Shown here in pieces: positions 27,914-36,608 of a stretch of DNA of 64,000 nucleotides; the first letter of the stretch is position 1, and every line of letters starts with the position of its first letter. Position numbers and translations under genes: made by a program. Location: the NCBI GenBank assembly GCA_014584575.1, contig JACTMP010000022.1, positions 1-64,000 of the forward strand. Reading direction: 5' to 3'. Source of the DNA: Chloroflexota bacterium (lineage in GTDB: Bacteria; Chloroflexota; Anaerolineae; Promineifilales; Promineifilaceae). The notes under the pieces were generated by a model that saw nothing but the letters and a program-made list of their open reading frames with translations, did no database searches and was not told the DNA's origin.

Positions 27914-28789
27914 ATGAACGTCACCGGCCAATTTGAACTCAATTTTGAACAATACAAACCAGACTGGGATAAACTGGGCGTCGTGGTGCCCCCGTTTACC
28001 ATTGAAGCCGATCCCCGCTTCATGTACCTCTCCACCGAGACACGGCGCGCCCTGTCTAAAGTGAGCTACATGGTGGAGGCCGGGCAGGGGGCTTCCGTGG
28101 TGGTGGGGGAGATTGGCACGGGCAAGACGACGTTGGCTTCCTGGTTCCACAGCCGCTATGACCGGCGGCCCGATTTTGCCGCCGCCAAAATTGACGAGTC
28201 GCCCAAGAAGAGTGGGTTGCTGCTGCTGCGCCGGATTGCCGCCGAATTTGGCCTGCGTACTCGCCGCGCCACCGAAGACCAGCTCAACGAGTTCCGGGCA
28301 TTTTTGGTGGAACAGAGTGAAAAGGGGATTTTGCCGCTGATTATCATTGACGAGGCGCATGAGTTGAGCGTGGAGCAGTTTGTGGAACTGCGGCGGCTGC
28401 TGAACTTCCGCGACCCACGCGGTGGCAAGGCGTTCCAGTTGATTTTGCTTGGCCGGCCGGAACTGGACATCAATTTACGCGATGCGCCCGATTTTAACGA
28501 CCGGGTGGCCACTCGTTCCTCATTGGACCCGTTGACGCCGGATGATACCCGGTCGTTGATTGAGTACCGGTTGTTGGCGGCGGGGCGAGATTCCAAGCAA
28601 CGGCCGTTATTCACCGACGACGCCATCTTACCTATCTGGCGGGAAACACGTGGTTATCCCCGCAGCATCTGCCTGTTGTGTTTGCACCTTTGTCTGGAAC
28701 TGCTGGCGCAGGGCGGCACACAAATTGACGAACCCTTTGTAGAGGCGTTTTTGGAAAAGCATCAACAGTATCGGCGGGCGGCGGGGTAG
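27914..28789 (+). CDS. AAA ATPase of the ExeA/TniB-like group
   Basis: A 291-residue ATPase with Walker A GEIGTGKTT (about residues 65-73), Walker B LIIIDEAHE (about 145-152), sensor-1 LLGRPEL and an Arg-rich C-terminal lid. The ExeA/TniB/MuB-like group includes transposition-target ATPases and secretion or conjugation ATPases. No transposase, secretin or pilus gene is nearby, so the role is open. The ATG at 27914 is used; the upstream TTG is the -35 box. A palindrome and then a small co-directional gene follow. Confidence 0.85.
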   Translation: MNVTGQFELNFEQYKPDWDKLGVVVPPFTIEADPRFMYLSTETRRALSKVSYMVEAGQGASVVVGEIGTGKTTLASWFHSRYDRRPDFAAAKIDESPKKSGLLLLRRIAAEFGLRTRRATEDQLNEFRAFLVEQSEKGILPLIIIDEAHELSVEQFVELRRLLNFRDPRGGKAFQLILLGRPELDINLRDAPDFNDRVATRSSLDPLTPDDTRSLIEYRLLAAGRDSKQRPLFTDDAILPIWRETRGYPRSICLLCLHLCLELLAQGGTQIDEPFVEAFLEKHQQYRRAAG

Positions 28790-28796
28790 TAGGAGG

Positions 28797-28819
28797 TGGC
28801 GCGGTTGGAAACCGCGCCA
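28797..28819. repeat. GTGGCGCGGTT palindrome
   Basis: A perfect 11-bp inverted repeat with a GGA loop, 8 nt after the ATPase stop codon and 12 nt before the next ATG. It has no T run, so it is not an intrinsic terminator. Confidence 0.75.
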
Positions 28820-28831
28820 CAGCAACTATAA

Positions 28832-29392
28832 ATGAGCCGGGATCAAGAGAAGGACAATTTGCAGGCCAGCACCCTGGCGGCGTTGTTGAAAGACAAACAG
28901 CCCAAACGGGGACGGCCGTCGCATCCCGTTAGCCGCCAGAATGTGTACATTGCCCTGACCCCCGCCCAAAAACAAACACTCAAACAATTAGCCACCATCC
29001 TGCCGGAAACTATCAGCCGCGCCGACGTACCCGATCTGGTTATCACCGCCTTAACCGCGCGCCTGGAAGGGCTGCACCGCGCCGTAGCCGACCGCACCCG
29101 CACCATTCCCGAAGGCGTCACCGATTTAGAATCACTCTACCTGCTGTGGGATTTACCGCTGCCCGGCAAGGACGCTGACGCTGCCTGGACTTCGATTCGC
29201 GTCTCGCCGCAGCAAGTCCTGGATTTGGGGCGGGCGCATGGCACCCTGAACGCCGCCTTTGGCGCCACCCGCAGCCAGACGTTTGTCCTGGGCATTGCCC
29301 TGTTAACCCAATCATTGGAAGACCATCCCCCCGATCCATCGCTGACAACATTGGAATCAGTGCGCCAGCAAATCCTCCACAATTATTTATGA
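28832..29392 (+). CDS. Unrecognised 186-residue protein downstream of the ATPase
   Basis: A soluble protein with a basic N-terminal segment (KDKQPKRGRPSHP, AT-hook-like) and a helical body, VYIALTPAQKQTLKQLATILPETISRADVPDLVITALTARL, that resembles DNA-binding antitoxin or partition-like helices only loosely. The second half is helical without known motifs. The spacing of 42 bp from the ATPase suggests co-transcription and a joint role. I do not recognise a family. Confidence 0.7.
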   Translation: MSRDQEKDNLQASTLAALLKDKQPKRGRPSHPVSRQNVYIALTPAQKQTLKQLATILPETISRADVPDLVITALTARLEGLHRAVADRTRTIPEGVTDLESLYLLWDLPLPGKDADAAWTSIRVSPQQVLDLGRAHGTLNAAFGATRSQTFVLGIALLTQSLEDHPPDPSLTTLESVRQQILHNYL

Positions 29393-29535
29393 GTAGCTCA
29401 CAAATAAATGCCCGATCCCGGCACAATCTTCTGCGTATAGCCAAAATTTACACTGGAAGGTATACCGGTAATTTACAAAACTAGATCACTTGTTCAGTTT
29501 CGTTGTTCATTTTTTCAAGATTGATTCGATCATCA

Positions 29536-29568
29536 AGATTGGTTCAATCTCGAAGATTGAACCAATCT
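29536..29568. repeat. Perfect hairpin just upstream of threonine synthase
   Basis: A 15-bp exact inverted repeat (AGATTGGTTCAATCT) around CGA, ending 5 nt before the ATG at 29574. It occupies the place where a ribosome binding site is expected. It could lower translation or mark leaderless or internal initiation. Confidence 0.85.
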
Positions 29569-29573
29569 ATGCC

Positions 29574-30908
29574 ATGATTTATAACGCCAGATTTCGCTGT
29601 TTCCGGGGCTGCCCCGGTGAATACTCTGTTTTTGATGTGATGTATACCTGCCCCCATTGTGGCGGCTTGCTGGAAGTGTACCATGACGTGGAGGCGCTGC
29701 GGCGGCGCAGCCCGGCGGCCTGGATGAAAATTCTGGAAGAACGCGGCGGCTCCACGCAGTGGCCGTATGGTTCCGGCGTGTGGGGCATGAAAGAATGGGT
29801 GATGCCCAATCTGCGCGACGAAAACATCGTCAGCATGTTTGAGGGCAACTCCAACCTGTTTTGGGCCGAGCGGCTGGGGCGGCAAATTGGCGTGCCCGAT
29901 TTGTGGGTGAAGTTGTGCGGCAACAGCCATACCGGCAGTTTCAAAGACCTGGGCATGACGGTGCTGGTCAGCGTGGTCAAACAGATGATTGCCGATGGCA
30001 GCCCGGTGCGGGCGGTGGCCTGCGCCAGCACGGGCGACACCAGCGCGGCGTTGGCCGCGTATGCGGCGGCAGCAGGTATCCCGGCGGTGGTGTTTTTACC
30101 GCAAAACAGGGTGAGCCGCGCCCAATTGATCCAGCCCATTGCCAATGGCGCGCATGTGTTGGCGCTGGATACCGATTTTGACGGCTGTATGCGTATTGTG
30201 CGCGAGATGACGCAGGACAATACCCTCTACCTGGCGAACTCGATGAACAGCCTGCGGATTGAGGGGCAGAAGACGGTGGGCATTGAAATTGTGCGCCAGT
30301 TTGATTGGGAGGCGCCGGATTGGATTGTGATGCCGGTGGGTAATCTGGGTAATATCAGCGCCTTGTACAAAGGGCTGAAGATGCTGATGGATCTGGGGAT
30401 TACGAATAAGATGCCCCGGCTGGCGGCGGCGCAGGCGGCCAAGGCCAATCCTTTTTATCAGAGTTATCTGAATGGGTTCAAGGAAAAGGTGAGCCTGCCC
30501 GCCCAAAACACGCTGGCCTCGGCCATTCAAATTGGCGACCCGGTGAGTTATGAGAAGGCGGTGCAGGCGATTCAGGTGACGGATGGGGTGGTGGAGCAGG
30601 CGACGGAGCATGAACTGGCAAATGCCGCCGCTTTGGCCGACCGCACCGGGATGTATACGTGTCCGCACACGGCCGTAGCCCTGGCCGTCCTCTTCAAACT
30701 GGTCAATCAAGGGGTGATTAAGTCGCAGGAGCGAGTCATTGTCATCAGCACGGCGCACGGCCTCAAATTCACCAGTTTCAAACTGCATTATCACGAAGAT
30801 GCCCTGGACGAGGTGGAAGCCCAACACGCCAACCCGCCCATCCTCCTGCCACCGGACATTGACCTGGTGCGGCAGACATTGGCGCAGCGACTGAAAAGCG
30901 ATAGTTGA
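29574..30908 (+). CDS. thrC: Threonine synthase
   Basis: A 444-residue PLP enzyme that converts O-phosphohomoserine to threonine. The N-terminus has a Zn-ribbon (Cys9, Cys13, Cys26, Cys29). PLP lysine is Lys124 ([10 protein letters not shown]) and the phosphate-binding loop is in the PVGNLGN region. The ATG at 29574 matches the expected family N-terminus; the upstream frame only translates a palindrome. The codon region is nearly free of ACGGCCGT (one copy), unlike its neighbours, which fits strong sequence constraint. Confidence 0.94.
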   Translation: MIYNARFRCFRGCPGEYSVFDVMYTCPHCGGLLEVYHDVEALRRRSPAAWMKILEERGGSTQWPYGSGVWGMKEWVMPNLRDENIVSMFEGNSNLFWAERLGRQIGVPDLWVKLCGNSHTGSFKDLGMTVLVSVVKQMIADGSPVRAVACASTGDTSAALAAYAAAAGIPAVVFLPQNRVSRAQLIQPIANGAHVLALDTDFDGCMRIVREMTQDNTLYLANSMNSLRIEGQKTVGIEIVRQFDWEAPDWIVMPVGNLGNISALYKGLKMLMDLGITNKMPRLAAAQAAKANPFYQSYLNGFKEKVSLPAQNTLASAIQIGDPVSYEKAVQAIQVTDGVVEQATEHELANAAALADRTGMYTCPHTAVALAVLFKLVNQGVIKSQERVIVISTAHGLKFTSFKLHYHEDALDEVEAQHANPPILLPPDIDLVRQTLAQRLKSDS

Positions 30909-30973
30909 TGGGGCGTTTCTTACATCATTTTACACACACGGCGGCACTGCAAAATTCTAATGATCCAGGTATA

Positions 30974-31001
30974 TTGACAACTGCAAAAACAGGCTTAATA
31001 T
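30974..31001 (+). promoter_or_regulatory. Promoter of the SET-domain gene
   Basis: TTGACA at 30974-30979 with a 16-nt spacer and TAATAT at 30996-31001. It lies in the 155-bp gap after thrC, about 60 nt before the coding start. Confidence 0.5.
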
Positions 31002-31053
31002 GCGCGAATAGAAATCCCGATCAGGTTGGCAACCTACATTGCCGGAGGAAAAA

Positions 31054-31083
31054 ATGAAATTGTATGATGCATCCAAATTGTGA
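31054..31083 (+). CDS. Nine-codon upstream ORF overlapping the SET gene start
   Basis: GGAGGAAAAA is followed at ideal spacing by an ATG that encodes only MKLYDASKL and stops at 31081-31083. The SET-domain gene begins at 31064 in another frame, inside this mini-ORF. The best ribosome binding site therefore serves the short peptide. It could be a translational coupling leader or a consequence of a sequence error. Confidence 0.4.
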   Translation: MKLYDASKL

Positions 31084-31672
31084 GGTCAGAACTGTAAATG
31101 ACCAGGTAGGCGTCGGCGTTTTTGCCACCGCCTTTATCCCCGCCGGTACCGTTGTGTACGTCGAGGACCCGCTTGATATTGTTATTCCCCCAGACAGCCC
31201 CCTTTTACAAAACCCCCTCTTACGCCCCGCCATTGATAAATATGCCATATTGGAGCCAGGCCAGCGCCGCATTATTGGCTGGGACGCGGCCAAGTATGTG
31301 AACCATTGCTGTAATGCCAACATGATCAGCACCGGCTATGGTTTTGAAGTTGCCCTGCGAGATATTCAGCCGGGCGAGGAGATGCGTGACGAGTACGCCA
31401 TCTTTAACCTGGGCTGGACGATGGAACTAAACTGCCATCAGACAGAGGGTTGTCGGGGTGTGCTGCGCCCGGATGATTTTGAGCGGTACTGCCCGGTCTG
31501 GGATGCCCAGATTCAGGCGGTGCTGCGGCGGGTGATGGATGTGCCCCAGCCGCTGTGGTCTCTTTTGGATGCAGAGACCAGGGAGGCGGTGCGGGGTTAT
31601 GCCAATACCGGCGAGGGGTATCGCTCGGTGGCGGCGTTGAAGTTGGGGATGGGCACGGCCGTTGCCACCTGA
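31064..31672 (+). CDS. SET-domain protein
   Basis: A 202-residue protein with the SET lysine-methyltransferase core: GVGVFAT near the N-terminus, the pseudoknot motif NHCCN (residues 80-84; the usual form is NHSCxPN) and the catalytic Tyr111 in RDEYAIF. Cys residues in NCHQTEGC may bind zinc after the SET core. Bacterial SET proteins can methylate lysines in host or self proteins; the target is unknown. The family N-terminus supports a start at 31064 or 31067. Confidence 0.85.
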   Translation: MMHPNCEVRTVNDQVGVGVFATAFIPAGTVVYVEDPLDIVIPPDSPLLQNPLLRPAIDKYAILEPGQRRIIGWDAAKYVNHCCNANMISTGYGFEVALRDIQPGEEMRDEYAIFNLGWTMELNCHQTEGCRGVLRPDDFERYCPVWDAQIQAVLRRVMDVPQPLWSLLDAETREAVRGYANTGEGYRSVAALKLGMGTAVAT

Positions 31673-31715
31673 TAACAGTGGCAGCCCAGTGGGGGCTGCC
31701 GCTGTTCAGGCAGGT

Positions 31716-33773
31716 TCACCAATCAACAAACGGGCGCTCGCGCTGCAAAATTCCCAGTAACTCTTGGATGCGGTTGCGCCGGGCCAGGTAGAAGATCACT
31801 TCTTTGGCCATGGGGCTTAACTTACTTTCAAAATCATCTTCGTTTAAGCCCAATTCCAGGATGACGGTGACGAGTTCTTCTTTGTTGAAATACTGCACGA
31901 TTTTGTTGCGCAGTTCCAGGGGGTCACGGCCGTCTGGCATCGGCAGACGCGCCATTAACTGGGACGTGTCGGCGGTGAGTAGTTCCGCCGTTTGCGGTAG
32001 GGCCATAGGTGCTGTTTCCCCGGCTACAGCCACATACCGGGTCCGTTCCAGCTTGTGGAAGCTGCTTGCTCTGTCTGTGTATTCAATGACAAGTTGCAAG
32101 GGCACGCTGGCGCCGTGTTGCCGGGGGCAAATATCCAGCCAGTGACGGTAATCCTGGTCGGGTTGCAGGGTGATAATGGTCTGGGTACGGCCGGCCTGCC
32201 CTTCAAAGCGTTCCCCTTTGACGTGTACCAGCAGATGCCGGGCGACGCCGAAGCCTTCATTGTGAACGGTGAAGTTGAGTTTACTCCAGGCATTGATGGT
32301 CATGGGTTCTGCTTCAATTTCAATGGTGAGGATGGGTAACTGCCGGTAGCGGGCCACTTCTCGTTCACAGTGCAGCCGTTTCTCTTTTTCGCCGGTTTCG
32401 GCGTAGGCGTGGGCGGCTTGTTCCCAGGCAGCGGCTTTTTCTTCGGGCGTCGTTTCCTGGGCAGTCAGGAGCAGGGCATGTTGTTCCAAAGCGTAAGCGC
32501 GTTTGTTGTAACGATCCAATTGCAGCCAGATTTTGGCCGCTTCTTGCCAGGCGGCGGCCAGTTCTAGTTGGGCAGCGGCGCGCTCCAGGTCGCCCAGTTC
32601 GTGCCAGAGGTAGGCTGCCGGTAGATGTGCGCCCTGTGCTTGTAGCGCTTCAGCTTCGGCTCGCTTCTGCACCAGGACCATGCCGGGCGCGGCTTCTGCC
32701 ACTTCTGGCTCTACGGGGATTGGCGGCGGCGCAAAGGCGATCATAGCGCCGCCCCGGTCAGCGACGAGTAAAGCGGTAGGCGCCAGCACCGGCGGGGCTT
32801 CGATGCGCCGTTCCATTTCATGTCGCCATAATTCAGCGCCTGTTTCCCGTTCCAGGGCGTAGACAAAGTGGTCTTCGCCGGTGCAGTAGATGGTGTCATA
32901 AATAACCAGGGGGGTGGCAGAAATAGCGCGATTGGTGGGGAATGTCCAGAGAACACGGCCGTTCCGCCCATCCACCGCCGCCAGCCCATCTCGTTTGCCC
33001 ACGTAGATCACACCGCCCGCATGAGCCAGGTCGCTTAACGGCCGTCCTTCCCCAACCGCTGTTTGCCAGGCCAGCTTGCCGGTGGCCCGTTCCAGGGCAA
33101 ATAATGTGCCCAGGCTGCTGCCGGTGTAAACCATGTCGGCCGTGATCACCGGTGTTTTGTCCAGCCATTCGCGGGCGCTGCCCTGGAATTGGAACTGCCA
33201 GCACACGTCGCCTCTAAGTTCAATTGCCAGTAGTTCCGGGCTGCGGCAGGGTATGTAGGCCACGCCCTCGACTATGGCCGGGGCGGATTGGGACGCCTTC
33301 ACCGGCAGGCGGATGCGTTTCTCTGCGTCGCCTTCCTGTTCGGGATTGATGGTGAGCAATGTCTGGCCGCCGGCCGTGACGTAAACCTGCCGCTCCTTTA
33401 CCATTGGCGCGGAAAAGTTCTGTTCTTCTGCGCCCGATTGCCAGATGATGTCTCCGGTCTCGGTGAAGGCATAAACGCTGCCCTGGCCGTGCATAAAGTC
33501 AGTGCTGCTGGTGGCCACGACGGCGATGTTTAACGCCCGGTTGGGCAGGTAATACGCCTGCATCCCGGTGACCAGGGCGTAGGACAGGGGATGCTGCCAG
33601 CGTGGTGCGCCATCGGTCAGGTTTAGGGCATCCAGACGGCCGTGCTGCACCATGTGTCCTGATGGTTGCATGGCTACCAGTAAAGTTTGCCCAAATACGA
33701 GCGGCGGCAGGTTGATGTTTTGGTCGAGTACGGCCGTCCACAAAACAGGGAGCGGTGCAGGCGGTATAGACAC
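31716..33773 (-). CDS. PQQ-type beta-propeller, TPR-like and death-like (EAD) domain protein
   Basis: A 685-residue soluble protein starting at a GTG (33773) with GGAGAG upstream. Order: a PQQ/quinoprotein-type propeller (about 1-350, blades such as VYTGSSLGTLFALERATGKLAW), a TPR-like helical region (365-480), an Ig/CARDB-like beta region (485-610), and a final 65-residue helical domain (LRNKIVQYFNKEELVTVI...GLNEDDF...) resembling effector-associated domains, the bacterial death-like adaptors. It follows the kinase gene by 9 bp, with its Shine-Dalgarno overlapping the kinase stop. The EAD call is from memory of the pattern. Confidence 0.82.
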   Translation of the reverse strand: MSIPPAPLPVLWTAVLDQNINLPPLVFGQTLLVAMQPSGHMVQHGRLDALNLTDGAPRWQHPLSYALVTGMQAYYLPNRALNIAVVATSSTDFMHGQGSVYAFTETGDIIWQSGAEEQNFSAPMVKERQVYVTAGGQTLLTINPEQEGDAEKRIRLPVKASQSAPAIVEGVAYIPCRSPELLAIELRGDVCWQFQFQGSAREWLDKTPVITADMVYTGSSLGTLFALERATGKLAWQTAVGEGRPLSDLAHAGGVIYVGKRDGLAAVDGRNGRVLWTFPTNRAISATPLVIYDTIYCTGEDHFVYALERETGAELWRHEMERRIEAPPVLAPTALLVADRGGAMIAFAPPPIPVEPEVAEAAPGMVLVQKRAEAEALQAQGAHLPAAYLWHELGDLERAAAQLELAAAWQEAAKIWLQLDRYNKRAYALEQHALLLTAQETTPEEKAAAWEQAAHAYAETGEKEKRLHCEREVARYRQLPILTIEIEAEPMTINAWSKLNFTVHNEGFGVARHLLVHVKGERFEGQAGRTQTIITLQPDQDYRHWLDICPRQHGASVPLQLVIEYTDRASSFHKLERTRYVAVAGETAPMALPQTAELLTADTSQLMARLPMPDGRDPLELRNKIVQYFNKEELVTVILELGLNEDDFESKLSPMAKEVIFYLARRNRIQELLGILQRERPFVDW

Positions 33774-33782
33774 GATCTCTCC

Positions 33783-35705
33783 TTATCTGGCCGGGGTATA
33801 AGAAAAGTTATCAAAAGCCACTAAAAAACCTTGTGACGCATCTTCGGAAATCCAGCCACCACCCAGACATATACTCCCTTCTGTAAAATCACTGTTTAGC
33901 GGCCCAAATGGAGCATCATTCAAGAAGAGAGTCATTTCTCCACCGGCGATGAGTACCCCCAACGTGTTAACCTGGCCCGGTTCGTGGTTGAGTGGCAGCC
34001 CTTGTTGCTCAATATCCAACCAGCTTTCCTCAAAGTAATCCCAGTATGTGTTGTCCGGTAAAGATTGTTCACCTATCCACAGCCAGCCGCCCGGATCAAC
34101 CAGTATGAGACGGGAGGTTTCTGCGTCCGAATCAAAACGGATACCATAGGATTTCCCTTGAGAAAAGTCTCCCTCCACGGCCGTGGCTTCAACCTGGTAA
34201 TAACCTTCACCATAAACACCTTCCATGTCTCTGGAACAAATGAAATCGAAGGAGTCGCTGTATACCCATAAGGCGCCAGCATCCACCCAGCTTTGTCCAT
34301 ATACAAAGCCATCGTCGTCTTCGTAAGTGAAAATGGCCCAATCCCCTTGCCTATCAAACGTCTCTACGCTCGTTTGTTCACCTTCTGCGACTGGCGCTAT
34401 ATCTACTGGTTCTTCGGGCATGATTACGGCAGATTCTTCGGTTGCCGTATCCACGACGGCAGCTGCAGCGGGTGCGCCGCTCGTTGTGGCGGCGCTCCCT
34501 GAGCCACCGGTATCAGACGGTTCACCGCTGAACAGGGCGGCAATAGCGACAATGGCGATGAGGCTGACCAGGCCGATGACGGCATAGGCCCATTTGGGAA
34601 TGCCGCCAGATTTTGCTTTGGCCGGGGCCGGGGGGGGCGGCGTGGGTTTGGCCGGTTCGGGCTGGGGAGCGGGCACGGCCGTGGCCGTGGGCGGCGGTTG
34701 GGTGACAGGCGCTGGGGTCGGTTCGGCGGCAACGGCCGTAGACGCTGCTGGTTCCGCCGGTTTCTCTGGCGCAAGACTGGCAGCCACAGCGGCGGCGGCG
34801 ACCGGTTCCGGTTTTACCGATGTTTCCGGTTCGGGCGCAGGTGTAGAGACAGCGGTTACGGCCGTTGCGGCAGGCGCGGTGGCGCCGGTTTGGGCTGCGG
34901 CTATTGCTTTGACGGCCGTCGCCAGTTCCGAAGCTCTGGCATACCGGTCGTCCCGATTTTTAGCCATGGCTTTGTGGATAATCGCGCCTACTTCTGGCGG
35001 CAGGTTGGGGTTGGCTTCCAAAATATCAGGAATGGGATGATTGAGGTGCATCACCATGATACGCGGCAGGCTTTCATGGTCATACGGTTTGACGCCGCTC
35101 AACATTTCATAGAGGATGACACCCAGAGCGTAGACATCGGTACGGCCGTCAATGTCCGGCAGCCCATCTAGCTGTTCTGGACTCATATACTGCGGCGTAC
35201 CCAGCGTATTGCCCGTCCGCGTGTAGCTCTCCGACGCTTCGGCAATCTTCACAATGCCAAAGTCACTCAGATACGCTTCGCCATCGGCGTCAAACAAGAT
35301 ATTGCCCGGCTTCAAATCTCGATGCACAATGCCCCTGCTGTGCGCCTTGTCTAGCGCCGCGCCAATGCGCCCAAGGATTTGCGCTGCCTCCTCCAGGCTC
35401 AGCGGCCCCTGGGTAATCTTCCCCTTCAAATCGCCGCCGGTCATCAGGCGCATGACAAAATAGGGCCACTCCCCATCCTCGCCATAATCATACATAGAGA
35501 CGATGGCGGCATGTTCCAGGGCGGCTACGGTCTTGGCTTCACGCTCAAATCGGGCAAAAAATTCGGGATCATGGGCGAAATAATTGGGTAGTAGTTTGAG
35601 GGCTACGTCTCGTTCTAATACCGGGTCATATGCCAGGTAAACAGTTGCCATGCCGCCCCGCCCCAGCTCCTCTTTGATTTGATAACGGCCGATGGACTTG
35701 CTCAT
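33783..35705 (-). CDS. Transmembrane Ser/Thr protein kinase (PknB-like) with an extracellular beta-sandwich
   Basis: A 640-residue kinase. The Gly loop is GRGGMATV (15-22), with catalytic Lys37, HRDLKPGN (128-135) and DFG (148-150), all intact. A long Pro/Ala/Thr linker (about 285-375) leads to one membrane helix (about 385-410), then a 215-residue extracellular part with a concanavalin/LamG-like beta pattern. The ATG at 35705 has AGGAGGA upstream. It is the first gene of a pair with the propeller/EAD protein. Probably a surface signal is passed to a cytosolic target by phosphorylation. Confidence 0.92.
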   Translation of the reverse strand: MSKSIGRYQIKEELGRGGMATVYLAYDPVLERDVALKLLPNYFAHDPEFFARFEREAKTVAALEHAAIVSMYDYGEDGEWPYFVMRLMTGGDLKGKITQGPLSLEEAAQILGRIGAALDKAHSRGIVHRDLKPGNILFDADGEAYLSDFGIVKIAEASESYTRTGNTLGTPQYMSPEQLDGLPDIDGRTDVYALGVILYEMLSGVKPYDHESLPRIMVMHLNHPIPDILEANPNLPPEVGAIIHKAMAKNRDDRYARASELATAVKAIAAAQTGATAPAATAVTAVSTPAPEPETSVKPEPVAAAAVAASLAPEKPAEPAASTAVAAEPTPAPVTQPPPTATAVPAPQPEPAKPTPPPPAPAKAKSGGIPKWAYAVIGLVSLIAIVAIAALFSGEPSDTGGSGSAATTSGAPAAAAVVDTATEESAVIMPEEPVDIAPVAEGEQTSVETFDRQGDWAIFTYEDDDGFVYGQSWVDAGALWVYSDSFDFICSRDMEGVYGEGYYQVEATAVEGDFSQGKSYGIRFDSDAETSRLILVDPGGWLWIGEQSLPDNTYWDYFEESWLDIEQQGLPLNHEPGQVNTLGVLIAGGEMTLFLNDAPFGPLNSDFTEGSICLGGGWISEDASQGFLVAFDNFSYTPAR

Positions 35706-35797
35706 GTGCTTCCTCCTGATAGAAGCCTGGCTATACATTTCGTGTCAGGCATTAGAGAGTAACGGTAGTGAAGTGGCCAGGATGTTGAGATCGTGGG

Positions 35798-35803
35798 ACT
35801 ATA
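35798..35803 (-). promoter_or_regulatory. Possible -10 box of the kinase operon
   Basis: The minus strand reads TATAGT about 90 nt before the kinase ATG, with TTGCTT 19 nt further upstream. Spacing is long, so this is tentative. Confidence 0.3.
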
Positions 35804-35943
35804 GTACCAGGAGAAATAAGAAAAGCAACCACCTGGAATGGCAGATTTTGGGGTCACAACGGCCGTTGTTCCCCTCTCCCAACATGATGCCTCTATCCCC
35901 TGTGTCCCATTAGACAACTCCCCCCTTCTCCGGCACCCTAACC

Positions 35944-36384
35944 ATGCCCCTTCACAACACAGGTAAACAACTGCCAGCTTGCGGTAAACTTAAAGAGGAA
36001 TTGTTACGCTTGCTGCGGTCAGCCACACCGGGGTATCTGTCTGGCCTTCACCTTTTTCTTTTACGCGCAGGCCCGGTATACCCGGCTGGTGATCAACTCG
36101 GATGGCATTGCCTACCATGCCCCCGGCTACAGTCTCTACGCTGCCTGCGAATAGGCAACGGCCGTCAAAAGAATACCCCGCGTTGGTCTGGGGAAGGGCT
36201 GGCGCTAACCGCTGGCAATGCGGCTTATAACCATCCCCAACTTCTGAACCAACTACATCCTCCTTATGACCGCTTGATCCCTCTTCCAGGTTTTGGCCGG
36301 AGATGGGAAGAGCAGGAGATAGGGCAGTTGATACGGACTTACAGGCCTGATTTGTTTGTCGTCGAACAAGATGCCGTTAGATAA
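35944..36384 (+). pseudogene. Decayed gene of a small membrane protein
   Basis: Two fragments in different frames look like one protein. In frame with 36059, YAQARYTRLVINSDGIAYHAPGY follows a hydrophobic helix and ends at a stop near 36155. In the frame ending at 36384, GEGLALTAGN...IPLPGFGRRWEEQEIGQLIRTYRP continues. Together they fit a membrane-tethered PH-like protein seen in related genomes, as I recall. A frameshift around 36150-36170 breaks it. It is a pseudogene unless the sequence has an error. Confidence 0.5.
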
Positions 36385-36501
36385 AAACGGCCGTCGAAAC
36401 ATGAAAACGGTGCGCCTATTCCCGAATTTGCCGGACGTTTAACTCCTGCTTGCCACTCGAAACTCGACTTTGGAATCGCCCTGCCACCCGCTACCAATCC
36501 A

Positions 36502-36529
36502 TTGACAGCCCGCTCTAAATTGCTATATT
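36502..36529 (+). promoter_or_regulatory. gyrA promoter
   Basis: TTGACA at 36502-36507, a 16-nt spacer and TATATT at 36524-36529. Transcription would start near 36536, placing the palindrome 36568-36594 in the 5' leader. Confidence 0.65.
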
Positions 36530-36567
36530 TACGCCCGCCTCAGTAGAACATTTATTTCATTTTGGTA

Positions 36568-36594
36568 GGCGTTCAGGGTTTCCCTGAACGCCTG
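36568..36594. repeat. AGGCGTTCAGGG palindrome in the gyrA leader
   Basis: A perfect 12-bp inverted repeat with a TTT loop, ending 14 nt before the gyrA ATG. Only TTGGATAATCC separates it from the start codon, leaving at most a weak GGAT as ribosome binding site. Confidence 0.8.
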
Positions 36595-36608
36595 CCTTTG
36601 GATAATCC

